Source: Caldisericaceae bacterium
Lineage (GTDB): Bacteria > Calditrichota > Calditrichia > Calditrichales > Calditrichaceae
Assembly (NCBI GenBank): GCA_021160885.1
Contig: JAGHBR010000305.1
Location: 1-8,177, forward strand
Length of the DNA stretch: 8,177 bases
Direction of reading: 5' to 3'
A model generated the notes under the pieces. The model did no database searches. It was not told the origin of the DNA and saw only the letters and a list, made by a program, of their open reading frames with translations. The position numbers and the translations under genes were made by a program. This document shows positions 1 through 5,966 of the stretch, piece after piece. Every line of letters begins with the position of its first letter. Position 1 is the first letter of the stretch.

Positions 1-134
1 ATCCTGCTTCCAGCGTAAATCGCGGTCATCTTTGATTACATATCGTTGATTCATATCATAAGTTTGTGAATGGCAAATCAGACAATCTACTCCTTGTTTA
101 GCCTCCTAAGGTATATCGCCAACCGGCAACATCT
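1..134 (-). pseudogene. Multiheme cytochrome c fragment with in-frame stop
   Basis: On the minus strand the frame from 132 (ATG) to 1 reads MLPVGDIP, a TAG stop at 108..106, then EAKQGVDCLICH and on through QTYDMNQRYV to a tryptophan-containing end that runs off the window. CLICH (84..70) is a CxxCH heme c attachment site, and its setting (GVDCLICH followed by YD and R-Y-V) resembles periplasmic multiheme electron-transfer cytochromes. That family assignment comes from pattern memory only. The 35 codons after the stop are open to the window edge, so the gene continues outside. It has no plausible start of its own: the frame is closed by TGA at 144..142. It directly abuts the truncated cytochrome b, which suggests one deletion removed the end of that gene and the beginning of this one. 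The nonsense codon is a second lesion. A sequencing error at the TAG is the alternative. Confidence 0.6.
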
Positions 135-305
135 TTAAAAGTCAAGATACATATGGATCAGACGAGCGGTTTTAAACGGAATGAGCGGATTATCAGGACT
201 GGGATAATGCATGCTTATACCTGTCAAAATGAGAACAATGTACAAAGTTACATTGGTCCAGTGCCAAATTCTTAACCCGAGTGGATATAGATATAGCTTT
301 TTCAT
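135..305 (-). pseudogene. Truncated cytochrome b (di-heme membrane cytochrome) N-terminus
   Basis: The 56 residues from MKKLYLYPLG contain RIWHWTNVTLYIVLILTG, the first transmembrane helix of the cytochrome b561/hydrogenase-type b cytochromes, with the histidine (RxWHW) that normally ligates heme b. A second histidine follows in ARLIHMYL at the start of what should be helix 2. The frame then ends in TAA at 137..135. Family members usually have about 200 residues and four or more helices, so some three quarters is missing, and no continuation is visible in the other two frames. I chose the ATG at 305 rather than an upstream start at 332 because it overlaps the stop of the preceding gene (ATGA, 305..302) and has AAGGAG (320..315) nine bases ahead. 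The intact protein would pass electrons between quinones and the partner heme c protein. Confidence 0.75.
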
Positions 306-1214
306 TGATTTTTTCTCCTTGCTGCTAACCATCTTCCCAGGCTATGGGCGGAGATGCTCATGATAAATAAAATGAAAATAATAATAGATATCTGATCAAT
401 AAGCGGATCACGCGTCATGCCAATTACATAAGGCGTATTAAACATAAGTGTCTTTAAAAAACCAATTTTTTGTCTGCTTTCCGAAGCCCTAAAACGATAA
501 AGTTTACTGAATAAAATTGAATTACGGGTATGACAACTTTCGCAATTTTTTACAGCTTTGTTGTTAGGCAATATTTGATGAGAATAGATACCGGCATTTG
601 AGGGAGTGTGACATTCAATACAGCGAACTGTTTTCCAATGCAGCTCTGGCTTTGGTAACCATTTGTGCGCAATAAATAAATCTTTGGGGGGCGTCACTTA
701 ATTTGGAAAGTTGACTGGGGGCAGCATGACAATTTAAACAAATGGCATTGTCTTGTTTTATAATATGATCGGTAGCTTGATCATGAAATGTGGTTTTAAA
801 AGAATGGGGATCATGGCAATTAAAACAGGTAAACTTATCACCAAGTTTTTGGTGATGAATGATTTGATTAAACTCTGCCTCCCTTTGTTTAAATTCAAAT
901 TGTTTAAAATCTTCACTTTCATGACAATCTGTACAATACAAATGCTGGGCTTTTGCCTCATGAGTATGTGGGTACCTTTGAAATCCGCCATTATCATGGC
1001 AATCGGTACAAGAAAGATCACCACGATTAGAATAGTGGAATTTGGTTGAATCTACATATAGACTTATAATTGAATTGATAGAAGGATCTCTATATGATAA
1101 GGTCTTCATCCCATGGCACCTTAAGCAAAATTGATTTGTATTGCTTTGTTCCGCAAAAAGTGGGATGAAGTTTACAAATAAAAACCAACATAGCGTTATC
1201 TGTTTGAAAGACAT
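302..1214 (-). pseudogene. Seven-heme membrane-anchored cytochrome c, frameshifted
   Basis: Two minus-strand frames together make one protein. The first (1214 to 615) starts with a signal peptide (hydrophobic residues about 6-21) and has five CxxCH sites: CLRCH 30-34, CTDCH 69-73, CTDCH 94-98, CFNCH 130-134 and CLNCH 159-163. The second frame (697 to 302) adds CIECH and CESCH, then a C-terminal membrane helix (core IIIFILFIMS) and a basic tail. The frames switch at a run of six C on the minus strand (plus 686-691). With five C the reading would be LSDAPKDLFIAHKW and a continuous protein of about 303 residues. As written, the first frame runs on into non-cytochrome sequence and stops at 615. 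Seven c hemes plus a C-terminal anchor, followed by a coupled cytochrome b, indicates a periplasmic electron-transfer module between quinone and an external partner. The substrate cannot be told. The start ATG at 1214 has GGAG only 17 bases upstream, which is unusually far. Confidence 0.8.
686..691. other. Six-C homopolymer at the cytochrome frameshift
   Basis: A run of six G on the plus strand (six C in the sense of the gene) lies exactly where the open frame of the seven-heme cytochrome changes. Removing one base restores a continuous heme protein. This makes a slipped-strand insertion or a homopolymer miscall the simplest explanation. The apparent downstream GTG start at 697..695 has no ribosome binding site. 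Confidence 0.7.
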
Positions 1215-1244
1215 AGCTATTAGCGTTTTTTCTCCTTTCTATTA

Positions 1245-1376
1245 GAAACCTTTGAAAAAATCGGGAGTTCTCCAAATTTGTCATTCTGCACTTGATGCGG
1301 ATTCTAATATTTACAATAATTTAGAGATTCCCACCTGCGCAGGAATGACATTCTTAATGATTTTTTCGAAGGTTTC
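1245..1376. mobile_element. MITE-like palindromic element, 132 bp
   Basis: The ends are inverted repeats of 18 bases matching at 17: GAAACCTTTGAAAAAATC at 1245-1262 and the complement of GAAACCTTCGAAAAAATC at 1359-1376. The tetranucleotide ATTA stands immediately outside both ends (1241-1244 and 1377-1380), consistent with a 4-bp target duplication, although chance cannot be excluded for so short a match. Inside is a second, longer inverted repeat (1279-1350). There is no transposase frame, so mobility would depend on an enzyme encoded elsewhere. The 61-codon open frame across it (1252-1437) looks like a repeat-derived spurious frame. The element lies 30 bases upstream of the cytochrome start and could have separated that operon from its promoter. 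Confidence 0.6.
1279..1350. repeat. Internal imperfect palindrome of the TGTCATTC type
   Basis: The left arm begins TGTCATTCTGC (1279 onward). The right arm, read on the other strand from 1350, begins TGTCATTCCTGCGCAGG. The first eight bases are identical, then the arms match imperfectly to about 1307 and 1321, around a 13-base AT-rich centre. Palindromes opening with TGTCATTC and containing GGAATC-type blocks are a familiar class of dispersed intergenic repeat in many bacterial genomes. Here the palindrome forms the core of the 132-bp element and would fold into a long hairpin in RNA of either strand. Confidence 0.6.
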
Positions 1377-1629
1377 ATTAATAAAAATACTCTATTTTAC
1401 TTTTTTAATGTTTGTAGGCTATTTATATGCCAGATAATTTACATTGTAAAATATTTATTTTGTTTTCTAAAAATAGCTTGATATAAAGGGCATTTTAAGT
1501 GATTATACGGCAGATGTAAACGAATATTGTTTTTCTAATAATCAGAAAACATTTTTTTATTTTATTGGAAATAAGAATCAAAATATCAAATTTTTTTGAT
1601 TCAATCCTGCCGGATTCGTAAGTTTTTAT
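1377..1629. other. AT-rich divergent intergenic region
   Basis: About 250 bases between the MITE-like element and the first phosphoesterase. I see no convincing gene, RNA gene or promoter with both boxes. It should hold the phosphoesterase promoter and possibly the displaced promoter of the cytochrome operon. The only clear structure is the hairpin at 1575-1602. Confidence 0.5.
1575..1602. promoter_or_regulatory. AT-rich inverted repeat upstream of the phosphoesterase
   Basis: GAATCAAAA (1575-1583) and TTTTGATTC (1594-1602) form a perfect nine-base inverted repeat with a ten-base loop. It ends 27 bases before the start codon at 1630. Position and symmetry would suit an operator or a structure in the leader RNA. 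It is AT-rich, so chance is a real possibility, and no regulator is identifiable. Confidence 0.3.
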
Positions 1630-2469
1630 ATGCGTATTTGGATTTTATCTGATATTCATGTTGATTTCATTGAGAATCGAAAGTGGCTTGACCAACTTTC
1701 TGATTTTGAATACCAGGATGATTTACTGATTCTTGCAGGGGATGTTACACATAATTTAGACCTCTTCAAGAGCACACTTATTTCTTTGCGAAAAAAATTC
1801 AAAATGTTGTTCTTTGTCCCCGGAAATCATGATTTATGGCTTCGTGATGATTTATTTAGTGATTCGTTAGAGAAATTTCACCACATTCAGCAATTCTGTA
1901 AAAGTAATGATATTAAAACAAGCCCGGAACTGGTTTCCAACAATTTAGTCAATATTTTAATCGTGCCCCTTTTTACATGGTACCATTTACCCCATCAAAC
2001 TGATTCGCTGTACTTAACCAAGCCCGGGGAAGGATCTTATGAGGAAATGTGGAACGATTCTTATTTTGTGAAATGGCCCTCAGAAAGTTTTAAACCTGTG
2101 GAATATTTTTTAAACTTGAATAAACAACAATTTAGATCCGGTAATGCCGATTTGGTCATTACCTTTTCACATTTTTTAGCCAGACAGGAAAACATGTTCT
2201 CTAACGATGGAAGATTAGATAGAGAGAAAATGAAAAAGTTCGATCGTAATCCTAAATTTAATTTTAGTATGATCGCTGGTTCTAAACTAATTGACGAACA
2301 ACTTCGCATAATGGGGTCAAAAATTCATGTTTACGGGCACCAACACATCAATCACGACCGGATAATCAATGGCGTGCGCTATGTGGCCCATTGCCTGGGA
2401 TATCCAGCGGAAAGATTAAGGGGAATGATAGAAGGCATTGAACAAGGATTAAAACAGATCTGGCCGTGA
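1630..2469 (+). CDS. Calcineurin-like metallophosphoesterase, cytoplasmic
   Basis: A 279-residue protein with the full set of metallophosphoesterase metal and catalytic motifs in order: SDIH (Asp8, His10), AGDV (Asp38), GNHD (Asn66, His67), TFSHF (His181) and YGHQH (His237, His239). These are the ligands of the two-metal centre that hydrolyses phosphomono- or diesters in this superfamily. The substrate cannot be predicted. There is no signal peptide or membrane helix, so it should be cytoplasmic. A long insert (about residues 118-172) between GNHD and the SH motif is rich in aromatic residues. The ATG at 1630 is chosen because the protein starts directly with the first beta strand (MRIWILSDIH), as is typical. 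No Shine-Dalgarno site is visible ahead of it. It converges with the next phosphoesterase, 82 bases apart, and is probably monocistronic. Confidence 0.85.
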   Translation: MRIWILSDIHVDFIENRKWLDQLSDFEYQDDLLILAGDVTHNLDLFKSTLISLRKKFKMLFFVPGNHDLWLRDDLFSDSLEKFHHIQQFCKSNDIKTSPELVSNNLVNILIVPLFTWYHLPHQTDSLYLTKPGEGSYEEMWNDSYFVKWPSESFKPVEYFLNLNKQQFRSGNADLVITFSHFLARQENMFSNDGRLDREKMKKFDRNPKFNFSMIAGSKLIDEQLRIMGSKIHVYGHQHINHDRIINGVRYVAHCLGYPAERLRGMIEGIEQGLKQIWP

Positions 2470-2551
2470 ACAGGTCTGAAATGAAATCCAACATAAATTA
2501 ACTCTATTCAGAGTAGATGCCAGATGACATGATACTGAATTCTACTTTCAT

Positions 2552-3469
2552 TCATTTTAATTCAATGATGACAAATTCACCAGGACAATTAAAGCGAAGA
2601 GGTACACCGGAAGTTCCAACTCCGGTAGTTGTAAAACCCAATATCCCATTAAATTGCCACATACCTATGGCCATCGAACGCGGCAGGCGGCTGTGCACCA
2701 GCAACGGTCCTATTAAAGGAAAGCAAATTTGTCCGCCATGAGTGTGACCACATAAAAATAATTGTCCGTTTTTAGAAGGTATTTTAAGCAACGCATCATT
2801 AGCGTGGCTTAAAACGATTCTAAAGCTTTCTTCAGGAATTCCAAGGCTGGCTTGTTGGTAATCAGCATTTTCAAAATAATGCTCTTCATCTAAGCCGATT
2901 AGCCAGATGGATTGTCCATTGCGTTTCAATTCAATATTTTCATTAATCAGGAAATGAATGCCCATTCTTTCCAGTGGATCGATAATTTCAAAAGGATCGT
3001 GATTTCCTAATACAGCATACCATCCATCTCTGACATTAATATTTTCTTTGAGTTTTTTTATGGGCTCAATGGCTTTATTAAAAAAACCTTTTAATTTAAA
3101 GCGGTAGTCGCCACCTAATAGAACCGCATCAATGGAGAGATTTTTTAAGTCATTAATTAACCGCTCTGCAATTTGTTGATTGCGATCGGCGTGTAAATCG
3201 GATATAAACAGAATTTTAAAACCTTTAAAAGCCGGGGGCAGGTCATCAAAGGAAAGATAAAGATAATGTGCTCTGATGTTCAGTGCATGTTGAAAGCCGC
3301 GTTTATACAGGCCGCTTAATTTTAGGAATGGAATGGCTAAAGAAAATAGATATTCATATCTCTCGAAATGAAAGAGTCGCTGCCAAAAACTAAATAAAAA
3401 TGGATTTAATTCCCACTCTTTTAACCGCCGTTTGCTATTGGTTCTATGTTTTAAATAATCGATTTTCAT
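2552..3469 (-). CDS. Metallophosphoesterase of YkuE/LpxG type
   Basis: A 305-residue protein. Counted from the ATG at 3469, the motifs are ISDLH (Asp91, His93), GGDYRF (Asp121), GNHD (Asn156, His157), LSHAND (His222) and CGHTHGGQ (His242, His244). The C-terminal TTGVGTSGVPLRFNCPGEFV block is typical of the YkuE/YaeI branch. Some members (LpxG) cleave UDP-2,3-diacylglucosamine in lipid A synthesis, and others have no known substrate, so only the general activity is safe. The first 90 residues are an extension with many basic and aromatic residues and a weakly hydrophobic stretch (about 40-54). There is no Tat motif and no strong transmembrane helix, so membrane association would be peripheral. 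A TTG five codons upstream (3484) is also in frame, but ATG at 3469 is preferred because GGAG lies nine bases before it and that TTG overlaps this site. Transcription is divergent from the OPT gene. Confidence 0.85.
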   Translation of the reverse strand: MKIDYLKHRTNSKRRLKEWELNPFLFSFWQRLFHFERYEYLFSLAIPFLKLSGLYKRGFQHALNIRAHYLYLSFDDLPPAFKGFKILFISDLHADRNQQIAERLINDLKNLSIDAVLLGGDYRFKLKGFFNKAIEPIKKLKENINVRDGWYAVLGNHDPFEIIDPLERMGIHFLINENIELKRNGQSIWLIGLDEEHYFENADYQQASLGIPEESFRIVLSHANDALLKIPSKNGQLFLCGHTHGGQICFPLIGPLLVHSRLPRSMAIGMWQFNGILGFTTTGVGTSGVPLRFNCPGEFVIIELK

Positions 3470-3555
3470 TTTTTCCTGCTCCAATTACCTTTTTTATCGG
3501 CCATTTATTCAACTTAATTAACACTGATAATTCAGCAAAATTTTCGAAAAAACAC

Positions 3556-3584
3556 TTTACTTGTAATTGTAGTTTGAGTATCTT
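3556..3584 (+). promoter_or_regulatory. Possible sigma-70-type promoter for the OPT gene
   Basis: TTTACT (3556-3561) and TATCTT (3579-3584) are separated by 17 bases and lie 41 bases before the start codon. Both boxes are only partial matches to consensus in a very AT-rich region, so this is a candidate, not a firm call. Confidence 0.3.
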
Positions 3585-3614
3585 TTATTTCATGCTTTAA
3601 TGTTAACCAAAAAC

Positions 3615-3620
3615 AAGGAG
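3615..3620 (+). promoter_or_regulatory. Shine-Dalgarno site of the OPT gene
   Basis: AAGGAG with a five-base spacer to ATG at 3626. It fixes the start of the transporter and is the strongest such site in the window, unlike the first phosphoesterase and the 62-residue protein, which show none. Confidence 0.85.
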
Positions 3621-3625
3621 ACGGT

Positions 3626-5659
3626 ATGGAAGTATCTAAGAAAGGAATGGGCCTTCCTGAAAATGCCTACCGTAAGTTAAAAGAAGGTGAGGTTTACAAA
3701 CCGGTCGTCCCCGATGATGCCCCCTTGCCGGAGGTAACCGGTTATTCGCTTTTTTGGGGTATGTTTTACGCGGTCATATTTTCTGCTGCCGCGGCTTATT
3801 TAGGCTTAAAAATTGGGCAGGTATTTGAGGCAGCTATTCCAATTGCTATTTTAGCGGTTGGCTATTCGGCTTTAACCAAGCGCAAAAATGCTCTTTCAGA
3901 AAATGTGATTGTACAATCGATTGGCGCAAGCTCAGGTGTTATTGTAGCCGGGGCTATCTTTACAATTCCCGGGCTTTACATTTTAGGATTGGATGCCTCT
4001 TTCTGGCAGGTTTTCCTTTCATCGTTGTTTGGTGGTTTTTTAGGCATTCTTTTTCTTATTCCCTTTCGAAAATATTTTGTTAAAGACATGCACGGTGAAT
4101 TTCCCTTCCCGGAAGCAACTGCAACTACAGAAGTATTAGTTACCGGAGAGTCGGGCGGTGAAAAGGCAAAAATTCTCTTAAAAGCTTTGATTATTGGTGG
4201 CATTTACGACTTTTTGGTCTCCGGGCTTGGCTTGTGGAAAGAGGTCGTTTCGACCAGTGTTTTTGATTGGGGTAAAAAATTAATAGAAAATACGCGCCTG
4301 GAATTTAGAATGAATATTGGTGCTGCTGTAATGGGCTTAGGCTACATTGTTGGTTTAAAATATGCCTTGATTATTGCCAGTGGCTCCTTTTTAGCCTGGT
4401 GGGTAATTATGCCCATTGTTTATTACATTGGGCAATTTAATCCACAGCCTATTTTAGGTGCGGCCAAACCTATTGCGCAAATGATTCCCTCTGAAATTTT
4501 TAGTACCTATATCCGCCATATTGGTATTGGTGGTATTGCCACAGCCGGGCTGATTGGTATTATTAAGTCCTGGCGTATTATTGCCGGCGCTTTTTCACTG
4601 GCCATCAATGAAATCTTTGGAAAAGTAGATGGTCATGACAATGAAAACAAAGTTCAACGAACCCAAACTGATATTAAGATGAAATGGGTTGTGGTTTTGA
4701 TTGTAAGTACTTTGTTGGGCATTTTTACCTTCTTCCTCTTTTTGGTAGTGAATGGTAATGTTTTGTACGCCTTTACCGGGCTGTTAATAGTAACGGTTAT
4801 TGCTTTCCTGTTTACCACGGTTGCAGCCCAGGCTATTGCCATTGTTGGAACTAATCCGGTGTCTGGGATGACCTTGATGACTTTAATCATTTCTTCTGTG
4901 ATTTTGGTTTCCATTGGTCTGCATGGTAATGATGGTATGTTAGCCGCATTAATTATTGGTGGCGTTGTTTGTACAGCGCTCTCCATGGCCGGTGGTTTTA
5001 TCACTGACTTAAAAATTGGTTACTGGTTAGGCACAACCCCACGAACTCAGGAACGCTTTAAATTTTTAGGAACCACATTGGCTGCTGCTTCCGTTGGCGC
5101 GGTAATCTTTTTGTTACATCAAACCTACGGTTTCGGTCCCGCAACGCCTCAACATCCAAATGCGCTGGAAGCTCCTCAGGCTTCGGCAATGGCGGCGGTT
5201 TTAAAGCCGCTGATGACCGGACAACCGGCTCCCTGGCTCATGTATTTAGCTGGCGTTTTTATGGCTTTAATTTTGGAATTCCTGGGTATTTCTCCCTTGG
5301 CTTTTGCCCTGGGCATGTACTTGCCGCTGCACCTTAATACACCTATTTTGTTTGGCGGTATTATTGCTCATCTGGTAAGTAAAAGTTCTAAAGACGAAAA
5401 AGTGGTTCAGGCCAGAAAAGAACGCGGTACGCTTATTGCGTCAGGATTTATTGCTGGTGGCGCATTAATGGGCGTTGTGGCTGCTGCTCTTGTTTATTTA
5501 GGACAAAGCATTACCGGAAATTCCAGCTGGAATTTGATGGTTGGAATTGGTAGTCAGCACTGGGCTGAATCTGCCGGTGCGGAAATTTTAGGATTTTTCA
5601 TGTTTGTCTGTCTTTTAGGTTACATGTACTGGGATTCCAATCGAGCAAAAGTAGAGTAG
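3626..5659 (+). CDS. OPT-family oligopeptide transporter
   Basis: A 677-residue, very hydrophobic protein, the usual length for prokaryotic members of the oligopeptide transporter (OPT) family, with roughly 14-16 membrane segments by eye. Features that support the call are the N-terminal EVTGYSLFWGMFYAVIFSA helix followed by AAAYLGLKIGQVFEAAIP (residues 37-73), the family block GEFPFPEATATTEVL (157-171), the VGTNPVSGMTLMTL segment (407-420), and the late LGISPLAFALGMYLP helix (553-567). It would bring short peptides, or possibly peptide-like metal chelates, across the inner membrane, driven by a proton gradient. The hydrophilic loop at about 332-351 separates the two halves. The gene is complete, has a strong ribosome binding site and its own terminator, and is a single-gene unit. 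The substrate cannot be read from sequence. Confidence 0.93.
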   Translation: MEVSKKGMGLPENAYRKLKEGEVYKPVVPDDAPLPEVTGYSLFWGMFYAVIFSAAAAYLGLKIGQVFEAAIPIAILAVGYSALTKRKNALSENVIVQSIGASSGVIVAGAIFTIPGLYILGLDASFWQVFLSSLFGGFLGILFLIPFRKYFVKDMHGEFPFPEATATTEVLVTGESGGEKAKILLKALIIGGIYDFLVSGLGLWKEVVSTSVFDWGKKLIENTRLEFRMNIGAAVMGLGYIVGLKYALIIASGSFLAWWVIMPIVYYIGQFNPQPILGAAKPIAQMIPSEIFSTYIRHIGIGGIATAGLIGIIKSWRIIAGAFSLAINEIFGKVDGHDNENKVQRTQTDIKMKWVVVLIVSTLLGIFTFFLFLVVNGNVLYAFTGLLIVTVIAFLFTTVAAQAIAIVGTNPVSGMTLMTLIISSVILVSIGLHGNDGMLAALIIGGVVCTALSMAGGFITDLKIGYWLGTTPRTQERFKFLGTTLAAASVGAVIFLLHQTYGFGPATPQHPNALEAPQASAMAAVLKPLMTGQPAPWLMYLAGVFMALILEFLGISPLAFALGMYLPLHLNTPILFGGIIAHLVSKSSKDEKVVQARKERGTLIASGFIAGGALMGVVAAALVYLGQSITGNSSWNLMVGIGSQHWAESAGAEILGFFMFVCLLGYMYWDSNRAKVE

Positions 5660-5666
5660 ACAAGTT

Positions 5667-5700
5667 AAAAAATGGGCTGATGTGTCAGCCCATTTTTTTT
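5667..5700 (+). terminator. Rho-independent terminator of the OPT gene
   Basis: A perfect 14-bp stem, AAAAAATGGGCTGA (5667-5680) paired with TCAGCCCATTTTTT (5685-5698), with loop TGTG and a continuing T run. It starts seven bases after the stop codon. The A run on the left also makes it usable as a terminator on the minus strand. It isolates the transporter from the downstream signalling operon. Confidence 0.95.
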
Positions 5701-5728
5701 TGACTGACAAAAGGCTTTTAAGTAAGTT
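5700..5728 (+). promoter_or_regulatory. Possible promoter of the signalling operon
   Basis: TTGACT (5700-5705), five of six bases of a -35 consensus, is followed after 17 bases by TAAGTT (5723-5728), a weak -10. It lies directly after the terminator and 36 bases before the 62-residue gene, where a promoter is needed. Just downstream, TTTAAACTAA (5740-5749) and TTAGTTAAA (5755-5763) form a hairpin with one bulged base, ending one base before the ATG. Confidence 0.35.
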
Positions 5729-5764
5729 TTAATAATAAGTTTAAACTAATTGTTTTAGTTAAAA

Positions 5765-5953
5765 ATGTCATTTTGGAGTTTAAAAAAACATAAAGAATTT
5801 AATCTTTCTGAACGATTACATTCAAAAAAAGGAAAAGAGAGGCGTATTAAATTTGAAAGATTGCCTCGCCGTAAAGTAAGGTCTTTATGGTGGACTATTG
5901 CCGTTTTCTTGATAGTGCTTTATCTTTATTTTTATTTAAAGAGAATCATGTAA
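5765..5953 (+). CDS. Small single-helix membrane protein, unknown function
   Basis: A 62-residue protein that I do not recognise. Residues 1-39 are hydrophilic and strongly basic (KKHK, SKKGKERR, RRKVR). Residues 40-58 form one hydrophobic, aromatic helix (SLWWTIAVFLIVLYLYFYL), followed by only KRIM. By the positive-inside rule the basic part would lie in the cytoplasm, with the protein anchored by its tail. It ends 13 bases before the first cyclic-nucleotide-binding gene, so the two are probably co-transcribed. This suggests, as inference only, a membrane anchor or partner for that protein. No Shine-Dalgarno site precedes the ATG, and the leader carries an AT-rich hairpin. I consider it real because of the tight spacing and the well-formed helix, but a spurious frame cannot be ruled out. 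Confidence 0.65.
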   Translation: MSFWSLKKHKEFNLSERLHSKKGKERRIKFERLPRRKVRSLWWTIAVFLIVLYLYFYLKRIM

Positions 5954-5959
5954 AGGGGG
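5953..5959 (+). promoter_or_regulatory. Ribosome binding site of the first cyclic-nucleotide gene
   Basis: AAGGGGG overlaps the last base of the small gene's stop codon and is seven bases from ATG at 5967. This links translation of the two genes and supports the chosen start. Confidence 0.7.
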
Positions 5960-5966
5960 CCAAAAT

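Noticed and set aside
302..697. Independent two-heme protein starting at GTG 697
   Set aside because: There is no ribosome binding site, no signal peptide, and the heme protein reads on smoothly from the upstream frame if one C is removed. It is better seen as the second half of one gene.
753..1049. Plus-strand 98-codon frame opposite the cytochrome
   Set aside because: It is antisense to the heme-motif-bearing frame and has no recognisable domain. The CxxCH sites on the minus strand decide the coding strand.
1252..1437. 61-codon plus-strand open frame
   Set aside because: It runs through the palindromic element. Its peptide (CHSALDADSNIYNN and so on) is the kind of repeat-derived spurious translation often found in such elements, and there is no ribosome binding site.
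2455..2478. Hairpin CAGATCTG / CAGGTCTG at the end of the first phosphoesterase as a terminator
   Set aside because: The stem has a mismatch, overlaps the stop codon region and is not followed by a T run.
2517..2741. Plus-strand 74-codon frame
   Set aside because: It lies antisense to the conserved C-terminal part of the YkuE-like phosphoesterase.
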